Assembly (NCBI RefSeq): GCF_037975245.1
Contig: NC_092573.1
Span: 25,943,265 to 26,007,264, forward strand
Direction of reading: 5' to 3'
Length of the DNA: 64,000 nt
Origin: Apostichopus japonicus
Taxonomy: Eukaryota; Echinodermata; Holothuroidea; Aspidochirotida; Stichopodidae
The position numbers were made by a program, and so were the translations under genes. The notes beneath the pieces were generated by a model. The model worked only from the letters and a program-made list of their open reading frames with translations. It had not been told where the DNA came from and searched no databases. Of the stretch, positions 35,501-50,500 are shown piece by piece. How positions within the stretch are numbered: the first letter of the stretch is position 1; the number at the start of each line of letters is the position of its first letter.

Positions 35501-38500
35501 ACACCTCGACCAAAAGTCAACACATGTTGGAATAAAAAGTTTTTCTCAAACAACCCCCTCTTACCAACCTCCCTATACCTCCCTCGCCTAATATAAACCA
35601 TTGACTAATCTAAACATGTTTTGTTGCATAGACCATGTTCCTAATTGAATGCCGTTACCTCTGATTCACTCATCATTTATTGCCTCCCCATTGTTTTATT
35701 CTCCCAGTCCTCCTCCCAGTCCTCCTCCCAGTCCTCCTCCCAGTCCTCCTCCCAGTCCTCCCAGTCCTCCTCCCAGTCCTCCTCCCAGTCCTCCTCCCAG
35801 TTCTCCTCCCAGTCCTCCTCCTCTTCCCAGTCCTCCTCCCAGTCCTCCTCTCACCTGTAAGCCAGGTTTCTTAGTCCTCTCTTCCTCCATCTCGTCTGTC
35901 AGTACAGCTATCATCTTCTCCTTCTTTGCTATTATCTTCCTGTACTCCTCTTCTTGTTTCTTCATCAGTTCCTCCATCTCGTTGATGCTGCTGTCTCTCA
36001 CCGTCCGTCTCTTTGAGATCTCTCTGTTGGCTTCATTCAACATCTCTTTCAGGCTCTCTACATCTGTTGTCTGGGAATTCTTTAGTCCCTTCAGTTGGTC
36101 CTCCTTATCAGTCATTTCCTCCCGGAGATTTGCGATCTCATTCTCCTGCCTCTCCACAATGCTGGTCAGATGCTCCACTGTTCTAGATGCCTCGCTTCTT
36201 ACCTAAAATATAAAAATAATGACTATGCTAGATTTATTTGTATTCTTCAGGTAGAAAAGAATAATTAACCTTTGCATCTCCAACCCAGAGCCCACTGAGT
36301 TGTCTCAATTTTAAACCTTTTGGATGTTTGTTCACATTCTCCATAGTAAAGTTAATCTAATGACCATCCTAGCAGCCTGGAGATATTATATTGCTTCTAT
36401 AATACCTGTTCCAGTTCAATCTCTTTCTGAGTTTTCTCCTGAAGCAGATCTCTAAACTCCTCGTTCTTCCTCTGTATCTCCTGCCTCATCTCGGACATCT
36501 GGTTTTCCTTCTTTAAGGTGTTCAATTGAATCTCCTTGGTCTGACGTGAGTTTGCTTCCTGTAAGGTATCCAGGTCAGAATTCTGCCGCAATCTCAATGT
36601 GAGTAGTTCTTGATCTTTCTGCTTTAATTGATCCTAAGAAAATCAAAAAGAAAGATGTTGATAAAACACCACTGCTAACACAAGTCCATTATCTCAATTA
36701 GTTTCCATCGGCCTAAAGGGTTTCATCTCACCAACTTTTCACAAGATACATGACTTGAAGATGCAACCGTACGGTTAACACATATGCACACAACATGTAT
36801 AGAGGAATATGTGTGCTGTGTGTTAATATTTCCAATTAAAAACATCTCACCATTTATACAAAAGTTTCTTCTAAGAAGACAAATGTGGGAAGGTTTTACA
36901 GTTGTCTAGTCCAGATTTTCCATCAGTCCTTTGAGATTATATTTGAGGTTTATCATTTTATTTTATATTTCTAGCATTTATTTTTTATTAAATATTTGTA
37001 TTTGTTGAAACTGATTTTGGTAATTATGTGGATACATTTGGGTGTTTGTAAGATTATGTCTTGTTCCACTCCCCCATCTGACATGTGTAACTAACCCAAT
37101 ATTCAGTACCAAAGCCATGTATATTTGACTCTCAACATAAATAGCAATCAGATGATAAAATGGGTCTAAGTTATCATTTCAAAACCTTCCCTTCTACTCT
37201 CCTATGCATAGAAGGTTAGGCCAAGGGTTAGTGAAGTTGCTTATTTTGCAAACCTCCTGCAGTTTACCTAGGTTTTTCAGTACCTTTGTTATAGTTGGAG
37301 GAGAGAAAGCTAGTAGCTACAACTCATACATATCTCCATTGAAGAAGGTGTTAGGCTTCACTCAGCAGCTGTAACTGATAGTGTAGAAACTAAAACTAAT
37401 TCTTTGAAATCACAATGACAGATCCAATTTCCCATCTTCCCCTTTCTGCAAGATCATATGTAATAATATCTGTGACTCCTCAAGTAAAAATGTTTCCTAA
37501 TTTCACTTCTCTAATCCCGTTTTGCTATCCCATTAGTTGTAAACGATGCATACTTCCAAGAAACAGTTTGAACAATTGTTTTGATTCAAGCCAGAGGTTT
37601 ATTCACCAAGGGTTTTGGTTCATATTGCATTCTGATCTATGGTACCAAACTCTACACGACCGCTATTATCATGAGATAAATCTCTAAGGCTGAGTTTTAC
37701 CTCCAGGTTTTTGATGTCGATCTGCAATTTCTTGATGTTCTTATTAGCTTGGTGAGCTTCTTCTTCCAGCTGGGTGAAATGGCTGTCTCTATTCTGTAAG
37801 AGACGAGGTTTCTCATTGTTCAACTGATCCAGGAGAAGTTGAAGCTCTTGAACCTGTAAATGCAAAAAGGAATACACTGGTACAAACTAGCCTATTATTA
37901 GCCTGAATACTGGAGGTCAAGGGTCAAAATCAACATGTTTATAAAAGTAACATGCATGGCTTTATTTATCATACAGATCAAGAAAAGAGGCATATATGCT
38001 ACATGACCAATATCAAGCAACAATAAATTCTGTACTTAAACAAATGACAGTTTACAAATAAATAAAAAATCTATGGGCGGGTGTTACCACTGAGGTGGTG
38101 AATGACACATGACAGTACAGGAAGGTTCTGCCATTGGTTCATAAAGATTGAATGAGCAAGTAATTCTTAACTTTTACTCCTGGAGTAGTTTCCAACAAAT
38201 AAAACCTTTAAAGTTACTGAAGAATGCAACTGTTGCTTATTATGTCATAACTAGCTGAAATGGAAATTGGTAAGAAAATGTAATGGTCACTAGAAATGAT
38301 TTCAGAGGACAGATATTTAGACTAATCAGCCAAACATAACATTGTCAAACAGAGAGCAGAATTTCTACAACACATCGGACATCCCTTGACAAGTTGTACT
38401 ATTTGTACCTTTATTTCCAACACTACTTTGTCTTGTTCTAGTTTCCTCCTCAGTGTATTCCATTCTTCCTTCTCCTTGAGTAACCTATCCATCTCCCGCC

Positions 38501-41500
38501 TCTTCTCGGTGAGCCGGTTGTCGCAATCTCTCTGACAGTTCTCCAGGGCGACATTCTTAGTTGCTACATCTGTCTGTAGCTGTCTAATGATTTGATCTCT
38601 ATCCTGAATCTGGGTCTTTAGAGCAGCCTCCATTTCTGGAGTTGTGATGTTCCTCTCTCTACAGATATAAGAAAAACCACAGATGAAACTGTAGCATAGT
38701 TTCTGAAAAAAGAGTTTCTGCTGCAACCGTCTAACATCTCAACCTTGGTAAGTGAACACAGTCATTTCTCAAGTCAATCATTGTAATTATATGCGTTTTA
38801 GATCCCTGGTATTCACACTTGTTTGCCTGTTGATCCTAATTTGAACCTTGATCTTCTTGGCAAACCTCCAGTGATTGATGTTGTGACTGGGAAGGGGTCT
38901 ATTTGGGGGAGGGGGTGGGGGAGGAGTCCCTCCAAGTTTGGAATATTTATATTTTCATATTTTATTTATTATATTTTCATATTTTATTTATTATATTTTC
39001 ATATATTATTTTATGATTCAGGGTGCTATTCTGAACCAAGATTATGCATTTCATTAGACACATCTGTGGTCAAGTGGTTAAGGCAGTGGACTTGTTACAT
39101 ACTGCATACATCTTGCAACATTCTGAATTACTTTACGTTCAAGATCTTCTCATATTTTTGTTTCCCTTTAAATATCTTGATTCTTTTGAGGATGGTTCAA
39201 GTCGTAAAGATACATTACCTTTCTACAGAAAGCTGCTGCTGGAGTTCAATTAGTTCTCTTTCCAAGTCTCCTGTGAATAATGCAAAAAATAATAAAACAG
39301 TGAACAGACCACTTTTCACAAAGTTCTTAATAAATATCAACCTTACTATATATGGATTTAAGCTTCCAACTATTCTGCACCAAGATTATGCATTTCATTA
39401 GACACATCTCCATCCTGTCTTCTTAAATTACAGCTGATCGTAAATGAAAGGTTGTCTACTATCAACGAATCACCATAGAGCACTACTTCACCGCACAGCT
39501 TTGGTGTTTGTTCTTTCAATCTTCTACTGAAAGAGCTAATTATTAGCAGATTTTATGGATGCCTATGCAGGTCTATGTCCACAAATTACAAGACATTTCA
39601 GGTTCCACAATAAGACCACAATTCCGCATGCTGGTATGTCATTTTTGTAATTCCAATGAATGCTCGGACTTACTTATCCTATCTTCGGCTCTCTTCTTGC
39701 CGTTATCAGCGAGGACGCACTGACTACGGAGCAATTCAATCTGTCTCTGGAGGATGTCATTCTCCTGTCGATACTTCCTCAGGTCCTCAACTTGATCTGA
39801 AATAAGATGGCAAGTTATGATTTGCTTTCTTCATTATTCTTCAGATGTTAATGTGTATAATCCTTAGGGTTTCTTTTGTAATGATATGCCCTGGAGCCCT
39901 TGATAATTTATAGTTTTTATATTTCTAGAATAATTTTCAGAACTAGTATGAACTCAAACATGAATAAATAGAATTGAGCTGTTGAATCAGTTTCATTTCC
40001 TGCATCGCCATTGTCTATAAAGCACACTTAACTAGACAAAACTAAACTAAACTACATTAAACTAATCTAACTTATAATACACTACAATAAACTAAATTAA
40101 ACTACACAACACCAAATTTAACTAAACTACACTCAACTACATTATACTAAATTAAATTAAGCTACATTCAATTACACTACACTAGTTAAGTAAACCTAAA
40201 CTAACTTAAACTACACTTAATTAAACTACACTACACTTCATTAAACTAAACTAAACTAACTTAAACTACACTACACTAAATTAAACTAAACTACACTTAA
40301 TTAAACTAAACTACACTACACTAAACTACACTAAATTTAACTAAACTACACTTAATTAAACTAAACTACACTTAATTAAACTAAACTACACTACACTAAA
40401 CTACACTAAATTTAACTAAACTACACTTAATTAAACTAAACTTCAATACAATACACTACACTACACTGAACTAAACTACACTCAACTTCACTAAACAAAA
40501 GTAAACAAATGTAAATTAAACTAAACTAATCTAATAAACATCAAACAAACAGGTGCAGACCAAAAGTCCTGGAGTTCATCAACAACAACATGAATTCCAT
40601 CCACTTTAATATACTGTGAGAGCTTAGAGAAGGGTAAAAATTAAAATTAAATCAATGTACAAGAGGCAAGTTGAAATTCTTTATAGACTACTTCACCTCT
40701 TCTGACCGGTGGAGATCCAGTAAGGCCAAGAGACTGTAAAGGCCAAGGGACAGTAAGGGAAGGGATCAAATAAAAATTAAATCAATCAACTGAGTACAAC
40801 AGGTAAGTTGAAACTCTTTTAAAGACTACTTTACCTCTTCTGACCGGTGGAGATCCAGTAAGGCCAAGAGACTGTGACAGCTGGTCAGACATACATTGTT
40901 TGTGTTTGTTCTGCAGCTCTACATACTGTTGCTTTAAACTCTCATAGTTCAACTCCACTTTGTATTTCTCACTCTGTAGTCTGAAATGTAAGAACAGATA
41001 AGAGCAGGTATGAATGATATTAGTTTGACAGGCCTCGAAATCATCCAGGAATCAAACAGATACACTAAGCTGAAGTCAACAAAATAAATATGAGCAATGC
41101 AAGTATTCTGTTATTATTCATATGAAACTTCCAGATGATGTTTATGTGTCATGAAACAAGTAAAATCTTCTTTATCATCAATCACACTAAACCACCACAG
41201 CAACATATATAATCACCCCATACAGCTAAAATAAAGTAAAATCAATGGAAGGAAAATAACAAGAAATTTTAAGCAATATTATGAGCAAACAAAAGGGATT
41301 TGATCCCATATTAACAAGATTTTTTTTTAGCAAGAAAGTTTCTCTGTTGTTTCCAAAAATTTGTTTTCAATTCCTAGTTTTCTATTAAAGCGTAAAACTT
41401 GATAATAAATAAGAATAATTTTGCTCCTCACTGATCATATTCGGCCTTGGTAATTACTTCTCCCTTGCTGTTACTGATTAACATCTCTGCCTTTTCTTTC

Positions 41501-44500
41501 TCCAGTTGGCTTATCTTTTGATTAAGAAGGTTGTTTAGGTCATCCATGGATCTATTCTTCATTGTCAACTCTTTCAGTCTTTCCTCTGCAACATTAGTAG
41601 CATGCTGCAATTCTGAATTGCTTGTATTCAGACTATCAAGCTGGAAAGAAGAAGAAAATAGTAAGCAGTTTTCAAATTTATTGCAAACTAATCATCTAAT
41701 ACATGGTTTTGTCAATACCTCTGGGTATAAAAGTTCAAGGACTTTAACCTGGCTAATGTAAGATGCTGTTATTAAATGTTGCTTGTGTGTTCTCTTGTTT
41801 TTACCATTTCATCAGGAGTTGACCAACCATCTATGTAGTCTGTGAATATAAAGGCATTGCTGCCTCCACTATGAAGCCTTTTAATATAAGAGAAATACAG
41901 AAATAAAATCAGTGCGGTACCTTTTCCAGTTTTCCAGATAAGAGTTCGTTCATCTGTTTCAAGTTATTGACCTGTTCCTTGAAGGATGAGCACCGTTCAC
42001 AGAATGCTGGAGTGCTTCGAGCTGACCAAGTAACGATGCCGTTTCCATCAACCTCTGTTTGCATCTTGTCTCTAGCTGCAAGCTCCTCTCTCAACTCTGC
42101 TATCTTATCTCTTCAATGGAGAAAAGGTGAAACAAACCTTAGACTCGCACACAGAACAAACAAATCCTAAAATTACAGGTCAATGAGAATAATGTAAATA
42201 TCAAGCAGATGGCTAAGAATTAAAGCTACCAAGACATTGTGATTGAGTCTCTCTTTCTCGCCCCTGTCTCTCCCCATCTCTCCTTTGGCATCCCCATTAT
42301 GCTTTCAATGGGTTACACATTTTCTGCGTTACACAGGATCTTTCTGTGAAATCTTACATGAAAAAAAAAATGTGTTTCGACAATATCAGATACTTCAGTA
42401 CAAAGTTCAATACTAAGTTTTGTGTATTGTAAACTGCTTAACAAGCTTGAATCATGAACTTTGTTGGTATAAAAGATTTTTGAATAATTCACTGAACGTA
42501 GAAAGCCGTTAAGGTCAAAGAGTTCAACCTAAGAGTGAACCAGCAATTTATCCCTACTGTCACAAACGGGCCATGTTTTTGGGGAATGAAGTAACCATGA
42601 GTTTAGAGGGATAGAATCGCTTTTCTTTAAATAATTTTCTTTAGACGTTACAACTCACTCAGCTAATCCAAGTTCTGCTTTGAGGTGATCAATGTCAGCC
42701 TGCATCTGTTCAGCACTGTGTTTTGGAACTCCAGCGGCCTGCATAAAAGGGAAAAACAGAAGAAATGTCACTGCAATGCAATTGGTTTGTACCCAATATG
42801 GAAGCACTCCTCCCTTAACATGAGCCAAACTACCACTAATAATACCAGTTACATTACCAAACATGACATCAAAGTTTTAAAAGGCATTATAAGTTTTTCT
42901 TACAACATTTTTGGTTGTTGAGACATTCGAAAGTATCATAAAATGTTAATAGTGCTTTCACCTTCGTGGATATATAATATAACTGTCCGATCCTTCAAGT
43001 CAACATACTTTAATCTTCATGTAAGCCTAGAAACTATGAGAAGTGAACCATACTATAACATACCAAGATACCATACTATACCACATTCTATACTCCATTA
43101 CGAATCAATTCACTAGTAACACTAGGCTATGCCTGACTATCCAGTCACAGCTCAAACCTACAAGTAAATAGTTTTTAATACCTGAGACTGGGATAGAATG
43201 TTTTTTTGCATTTCCAGGAGATTAATGACTTGCTGATCTTCTCCGTGTTCCTGGACCAGTTTCTCATTCTCTTGTTTGAGTTTATCTGCTTCATCTCTGT
43301 ACTCTAACAACTTCTCCTGTTTATCGACGGCATCCTGGAGATTAACCTTCAGCTCCGATATCTAAAAATTCACAACAAAACCAGACGTTTGACATTAAAT
43401 CAATATCTTTTAAGATTCTTCTGTGTGTTTCAAATGTAAACTCTGGAATGAACATAGATTTCTCTAAATTAGCAAAGAATTGACAAAGAGTTGTTAGCCC
43501 TTGCTGTTTGCAAACTTTTATGAGCATATTAGTTGAGGAAACTTGCTCCTGTGAGAAGAATTTAATCTCAGTTTACCATCTTTGAGCAGGTCCTTGTTTT
43601 ATACCTGTTTGTGAGCTTCGTTGAACCTGTCATTAAGTTCAGTGACCTGGCTGTCTTTACGACCCAGATTACTGGAGAGACGGTCACAGGTCGTCTTCCA
43701 CTCCTCCATCTCATCTTGGTGTTTCTCAGTATGCGTCTTCAAATCATCATTGGCTCTTTGTAACATCTGCAAAAGTGGTTTGTTAAAAATTCAAAGGAAT
43801 AATATTAGTCTTGTCATTTTATGTATCAATTGAGAGATATATATATTCACCTTTTTCTCATAAATACTCAAATAGTAAGATACTGCAAAGTAAAAAATAC
43901 CGCTATACACCTTTACATAGCATTGTGTGTAGTATATTGTTATGCTATACCAGGTAAGTTATTCACAAAAAAATTACCACAAATTTTGAGATAAAGAGAA
44001 ACTAGAGCACCAATGGTGCAGAAGCTCATACCTTTTCGAGCTTAAAAATGTAGGGCCCACAAAACCAATTTTGGGCCTGTGAGGGATACCCCCCCCCCCT
44101 CCATTAGCAGAATCCTGGCCACACCACTGGCTATAATTCCTATTTCCCCCTTTAAATCCTATTTTACCCACTCTCTCAAACAATACCACTGACCTACCCT
44201 ATTAAACTTTCTCCCCTCTACCTTAACATAACAAGCACTCCCTACAAGGCATAACTTCACAAGCTGCCTACATACCTCAGGCTCAAAGACTTCTAAGAAT
44301 CGGCAAGTGCTGATTGGCTATAGGGCTCTCATGCTTACAGTTCAACAGTTAATAACAACTCCCAGTCCTGCTTTAATTCCACTAACAGCCTCTGCAGAGC
44401 TTAACCACAAATGTAAACAAACACTGCAGACACTGGGAGACAAATTAAAGGAGCTTTGGCAAAAAGTCAAGGCTCAGATTTTTTTAAACAAAGGGGATTA

Positions 44501-47500
44501 ATTGTAATTAATTAACTTTCGACCAAAAATTTTTAGGCATCACCTTATTCATACACAATCCAACAATCATCAATTCAACTTTGAATATGATCCATCAAAA
44601 TCTTGAGGAGATTGAGATATTTGAAAATATTACAAAGAATGACCCCCGATGACCCCCTAAATGACCTTTGACCTCAATTTTCCAAACACCCCTCGTAGCT
44701 CTCATCCCGAGGAACATTGTGACCAAGTTTCATTATAATTGGCCATACACTGTACGAACAGGAGCAATTTGAAAATATAGGGCCGCGGCCCGGGCCACAA
44801 AAGACCCCTAGTTGATCTTTGATCTCAAATTCATGAACACCCTGAAGGTAAAACTACCATAGTACTATCGTGACAAACCCTCAACATTGTACCATGGAAT
44901 CTGTAGGAGAAGAAGCATTTTGCGTATTTCCACAAAATGGCCCATTACGGCCCACAGGTGACCTTTGACTCCAAATTTTGGATCATATCTGATGGGCCTA
45001 TACCTAATGGTCCTTGTGTCCAAGTTTCATGAAATTCCATCAAACACTGTGCGAGTGGGAGCGGTTTTACCAATTGTTGACGGATAGAGTGATAGAGTGA
45101 TAGAATGATAGAGTGATAGAATGATAGAGTGATAGACGCCGCCCTGTAACAATAGCTCACACCAGCATGCTGGTATGAGCTAAAAATGCAGGTTAAGGAA
45201 CAACAGAATAGTTAGCTTTCATTTACTTTCTCAACTACTACTATGACTTATTGAGACCTACAACAAATTCATAGCAGATGTTCAAAGATCTAAACTAATT
45301 TGCATATTAAGAATTGCAATATGTTCTTGTCATTTACTGGTAAAGATAATTACCAGCTTGCTACACCTTTTTGAGGGTGAGAGCCTTTAATTCTTATTTG
45401 TGTGCAGAATTGTAGAGTTGAAGCTAATGAGTCATGGAATATACTGATGTACTTGTAGAGTTGAAGCTAATGAGACATGGAATAAACTAATGTAATTGTA
45501 GTAATGAAATGCAAAAAGAACTGCTTTGAAGCCTTCCAGACAATTTATACAACTGGAAGCAAAGAATGTTGACCGAAATAGTAGATATTCTATACAACTA
45601 AACCTCAACCAGACTATTAATTAATTAACTTAGACTACCACATAACAGCACAGAAAGTTCTTTAACAGGCATTCACAAAATGTAATATCATTTCTGAAGT
45701 ACATTTAACATATGAAATATTCTGCAGACACCTTAATCATAGCTTAAATTGTTTACCTTCAAGGTTCAAGTTCCCTGTAGATGCTAAGATGTATCCGTTA
45801 CGTTTATAAATAACCTTTCATTAATAATCATTACTCACCGTTTCAAGTTCCTGGCAGCGTGTCAGGTATTTATTTTTCTCTAACTTTGCATCTTTCATCA
45901 AGTCCTTTATTTCCAAGTATTTCTCCTCCAACTGATCTCTCTCCTTGGAAAAATCTTCCTTTGCTATTTCCAGGGACTATAAGAAAAAGATGAAATTGTT
46001 TATTTTTAAATATTATAAGAAATAAACATTTCAGTGTACAGGGATTATAAGATGAAAAGTGAGAGGAATTATATTGTCATTTCTGTATTTTTTTATTTTT
46101 AAGGTGGACAATGGAGCACAATTTTGGTGTAATACAACTAAAATTAAACTTGATAAAATACTGCATGACACAAGACAGCATGTGATTTTACATTTATTTG
46201 CTCCATAAAGGTCTGTTTGTTTTACCTTTGCTAGTCCATCTCTTTCTCCTGCTATCCTCTTAGCTTCTCCCTCCCAATAGGTCTGTTGCTGCTGGGCAGA
46301 TCTCTTATCTGCTGTCACATTTCTCAGCTCCTCCTGTGTGTTCTCTAATCCATCTTTAGCTGATGCAAGTTCTGAAGATAACACTTCACATACCTACAAT
46401 TAAGAAGATGACATAGTGTGTTGCTGGAATTACACAATAGTATACATCTCATAGTCCAGGAGGTAGAATTTATAACATTTGCCAATTAGCTTCAATTAGA
46501 TACAGCATAGCAAAGACTACCACATTATTGATAATAAGATAATAATAATAATAAAAATAAATAATAATAAGATAGTATACTTCATCCACCAGAACCCATG
46601 AAATGTTCATATGGGAGGTTGACTGAAGTGATTATATCCGACCATTTCAAAAGGTTTTAAAAAAAAATTCAAAACGACAAACCACTAGGTTGGACAGTCT
46701 TAACTGTATGGTTGGTTACAGTGCATTACAATCACTGTACTTGTACAATATTGATCAATTTAGATAAAATAGATTACCTTTTTCACAGCATTGAGCTCCT
46801 CGCTGAGTTTCTCAGAATCCTCTTCTGCCTTTTCCGCTGCAAGTTTCCTCTGAGTGACTTCCAGTTGCATCTCTGTCAGTTTCGCATCCAAAATCTGTTT
46901 AGCCTGATGAAGCAATTAACAGAGATATTAAATAAAGATTCAATATTATGAAAAAAAATTACCAAGTGGTATAAGAGAGTAATGTCATATTTTTGTGTTC
47001 AGTGGATACTTTAATGGTGCTGGCTACATGTAGCATGTCTCAACAATTCATTTCAGGTTTATATCATTAAGAATGTTTCTGAATGTCACTTACACTCTGT
47101 TCTTGTTCTTTATCTGCTAGTGCTTGTCTCATCACCTGTTGCATGTCTAGTTTCTCTTGCATATACCTCTCCTTCGCTGCCATAGAACTGATGCATTTAG
47201 AGTTTAAATCCGCACACTTCTCCTCAGCCTCAGATGCTTGCTTCATAAATACTTCTCGGTCCTATAAAGACATTGAGCACATCAGTATTGTTTTCACGTC
47301 AGATGCCAGAAATATATGTGAACGTCAGATAGTAAAAGGAAGATGTGTTTGGTAGTAGTGGCAACATACCAGGGACACAAGCCCAGAAACAAAAACACAC
47401 ACACAAGAAAAAGTACAGCAGCAAAAGCTTAATTCAACGAACAGGATAATCCTGGGCTCAGAGTCTCACATAACAACAACACAATGCAGGTAACTAAGGG

Positions 47501-50500
47501 AATCTCAATGCACCAATTGTCCATAGTTATTTCTATTGCTTTCTTTGTTTCTTTCACTATGTTATGCCAATTTACTGTGACAAAGTCAAGAAATGCTAAA
47601 CACAAAAACCCCATAATGTTGACAGTATACACATTTAGTCAGACAAGCAAATTCATTTACATACTGAGAAGGCAATTGTGTATCAAGAAAGTTCATTTCA
47701 TACTTGATGTGGTTTCTGGATCTTACTTATATGTCCTTCTGAAATTGTAAAGAACTTGTGACAAGAAAATATACTACTCTGACATCCCTCTTTTAACCCT
47801 CCCTCCCCCCGTCCCCCCCGCCCTGTTCCTCTGCTACCCTCTGCTACAGCCACCGATGTTCAATATATTGGTCTATCCCTTTAACTAGACACAATGTGTA
47901 ATATAAACTCAAAGCTATGAGTACCAGTACACCCAGAGTATCATCTCACCTGGTTAGACTTCCTCAGATGTTCCCTGATGTGTTCCACTTGTTGAGTTAG
48001 GTCTGCTACTGTCCTCTCTGATGAAGACAGGTGTGACCTCAAGTCACTGTTTTCTATTGAGAGCTCCTCTCCTCTCTAGATGGGGAACAAAGACAGAATA
48101 TCTCATCCACAAAGGTTACATCTTTAAAGATGTTTAAAGAGTAAAGACAATATTAGCACTTGGCAAACTGTTCAATAAATTAAATTATTACCACTCAGTA
48201 ATATTGGGAGTAGAGATAAAACATATATAACACAATAAACAACAGTTAAACACCTCCCATTAGTTTGAATTTGAAAATCAACAATTCTAATCTCAAATTT
48301 TTTGCAAGATGCAGACCCATGATGTATCCTTTTTGCAGAAATGAGTTAAGATGGACTTAATAACACAACACCATAGTTGTTTACCTGACGGCTTTTATCA
48401 AGCTCTTTGCTGGCTGCCTCCAGCTTTTCGTTCTTGCCTCTGAGGATATTCAAAGATTCTCTCAGAGCCAAAGCCTCCTTCACCATGGTCTCTCTAGTCT
48501 GGGGATGCCAAAAAAAAAAAAAAAATGTTGGAATAGTTTATCACCATAAATCTTCCAACCAATGTTTATTCTGTTACTAGTAGTTGAGTTACCTGCACTC
48601 CTCCAGGGATGGTTATGTACTCAGAGGGGACTGAGTCTATAGTTAGATCTTAATGTCTTTCTTTTGTATATCTGACATGTATCCATTCAATCCTTTCACC
48701 AGACTATTTGCAGAACATCACCCAACTCTACAATTGTCACTTTAGTAGGGTGGAAAAGAAACATTTAGGTTTTCTCAAGTCAAAAAGTGAAAACGGAATT
48801 CTGATAAACCTTTGGCATACTTGTTTCTGAATTACGCTACCGGTGTTTACCTGTTGGAGTGTTTTATTTTCAACCTCTACCATAGCGAGAGCCCTTGAAG
48901 TCTGATCAACGATCAAATCCCTCTTTGTTTGCTCAGCTTGTAAACTGGCCTGTAGACTGGCATAGCCCTTCATCTCTCGTTCCAATTCATCCACCCTGTA
49001 GGAACCAAACGATAAGCATTAAAAGAGAAATTTAACAGGCTTCCACTTTCCCTGTTTCTCTATAGTTATATAATCAGATCCAGACATTTCCTACCTGAAT
49101 CACATATCCAGTCTTAGTAAAGTGCACTGCGCAAGATATCAATTAAGCTATTAGAAGTAAGAAAATAACAGCAAAAATAGCATCAAGGGACTTTCTTCAC
49201 TTACGATGATTCTTACAGTAATTTTAGATTAAAAAAATATGTATTTAAAAAAACATTAAAACTGATAAGATTTACTTAAGTACTTAAAATTAAAAGTCTT
49301 TACAACGATGCCCATAATGAGACTGTTGCACATTGTTAATATCAAACTAACTGACAATAGTACACATCAAGATTTCAGAATATTTACATGTAAATGCTAG
49401 GTAACCACCTCAAATTTTGCTTAGATTTTAATGACTATAAGTAGCAAGTTTCACTCCAATAAATCACGATTTGGCTGTATATCTGCCAAAATTCCAACCA
49501 CCGGTGATATCCAATGTATAAATTTTGAGAACCAGTGTATCACGTGACAAAGTTATTCATTACACAGATCTGGTCTTGAACATCTGCTCTTGAAACGTGG
49601 TAGTACTTGAAACAGAGATCAAACTTTCCCTGTCCATAGACGGCATGTTTATTAATGCAGTGGCAATGGGACTTTTCAGCTATGCCTAACATGTCAGACA
49701 TATCTAGTTCTGGTGCAAGTTCTGGTGCAAGCTGCAGTCGATGACTGCAGCTCAGTACCATGAGTTGATCATAAGTAGTATATGGATAGCTTGCTTGTAA
49801 AATTTAATTATTAAAGAGGAGAACTTATGAAACATATTTTCAACATTCCATGTCAAGTGACTGTTGACACACTTTAACTTGTGTTTCTGAAGCATGCATT
49901 TCGTTTGGCAAAACCGCACAAGTGAAATCATGCATAAGTTCATCACCCAGCATGTTCATCAGGCGTGTACACAGCTTGCAAGCACTATCACATGATCAAG
50001 TTATTTAATTCAGAGATCGTTGAACAGTACAGATCAGGGTCAACATGTTGGCGCCCAGTGTAGAAACACTGTAGAGCCCAATTAGCCAGTACATTTAATC
50101 CCAATATTAAAACTAATAAATCGAAGTTATCAAGTTCTCTTGTATTTCAACCTTCTAGACTAGATCGAGGTAGACCCACTATTTAACAGGCTTAAAATAT
50201 TCATTAATAGTTGTGCCACAAACACTACAAGCTATCTTGTTTGCAATCTTATTCACATGGCACGAAACTTAACTTGGCAAAAAATCATTTGTGCTTTCAT
50301 CAAAGGATATGAGAAAACTTGAGGCAATGCTAGCTAACCTGCTCTGTAATCGTTCTCTGTTTTTGATGGAATCAACTTTCTCACTCATTGATTGTTCCAT
50401 ACCTTCTTCCAGGTCAAAAATCTTCTTTTGTAGAGACTGTTCAAAGAAGGAAAAACTTGATCAAATTGAAAGAAAATTGGAAACATTTTGTTCAGATCTT

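Noticed and set aside
35028-36206. Two proline/serine-rich plus-strand open frames of about 185 codons
   Set aside because: They are produced by the CCA microsatellite, the CCTCCTCCCAGT minisatellite and the antisense of coiled-coil exons 35246-35377 and 35855-36202.
49530-50040. LTR-like direct repeat (TCACGTGACAAAGTTATTCA / TCACATGATCAAGTTATTTA)
   Set aside because: The resemblance covers only about 40 bp with gaps, with no TG...CA ends, primer-binding site or polypurine tract.
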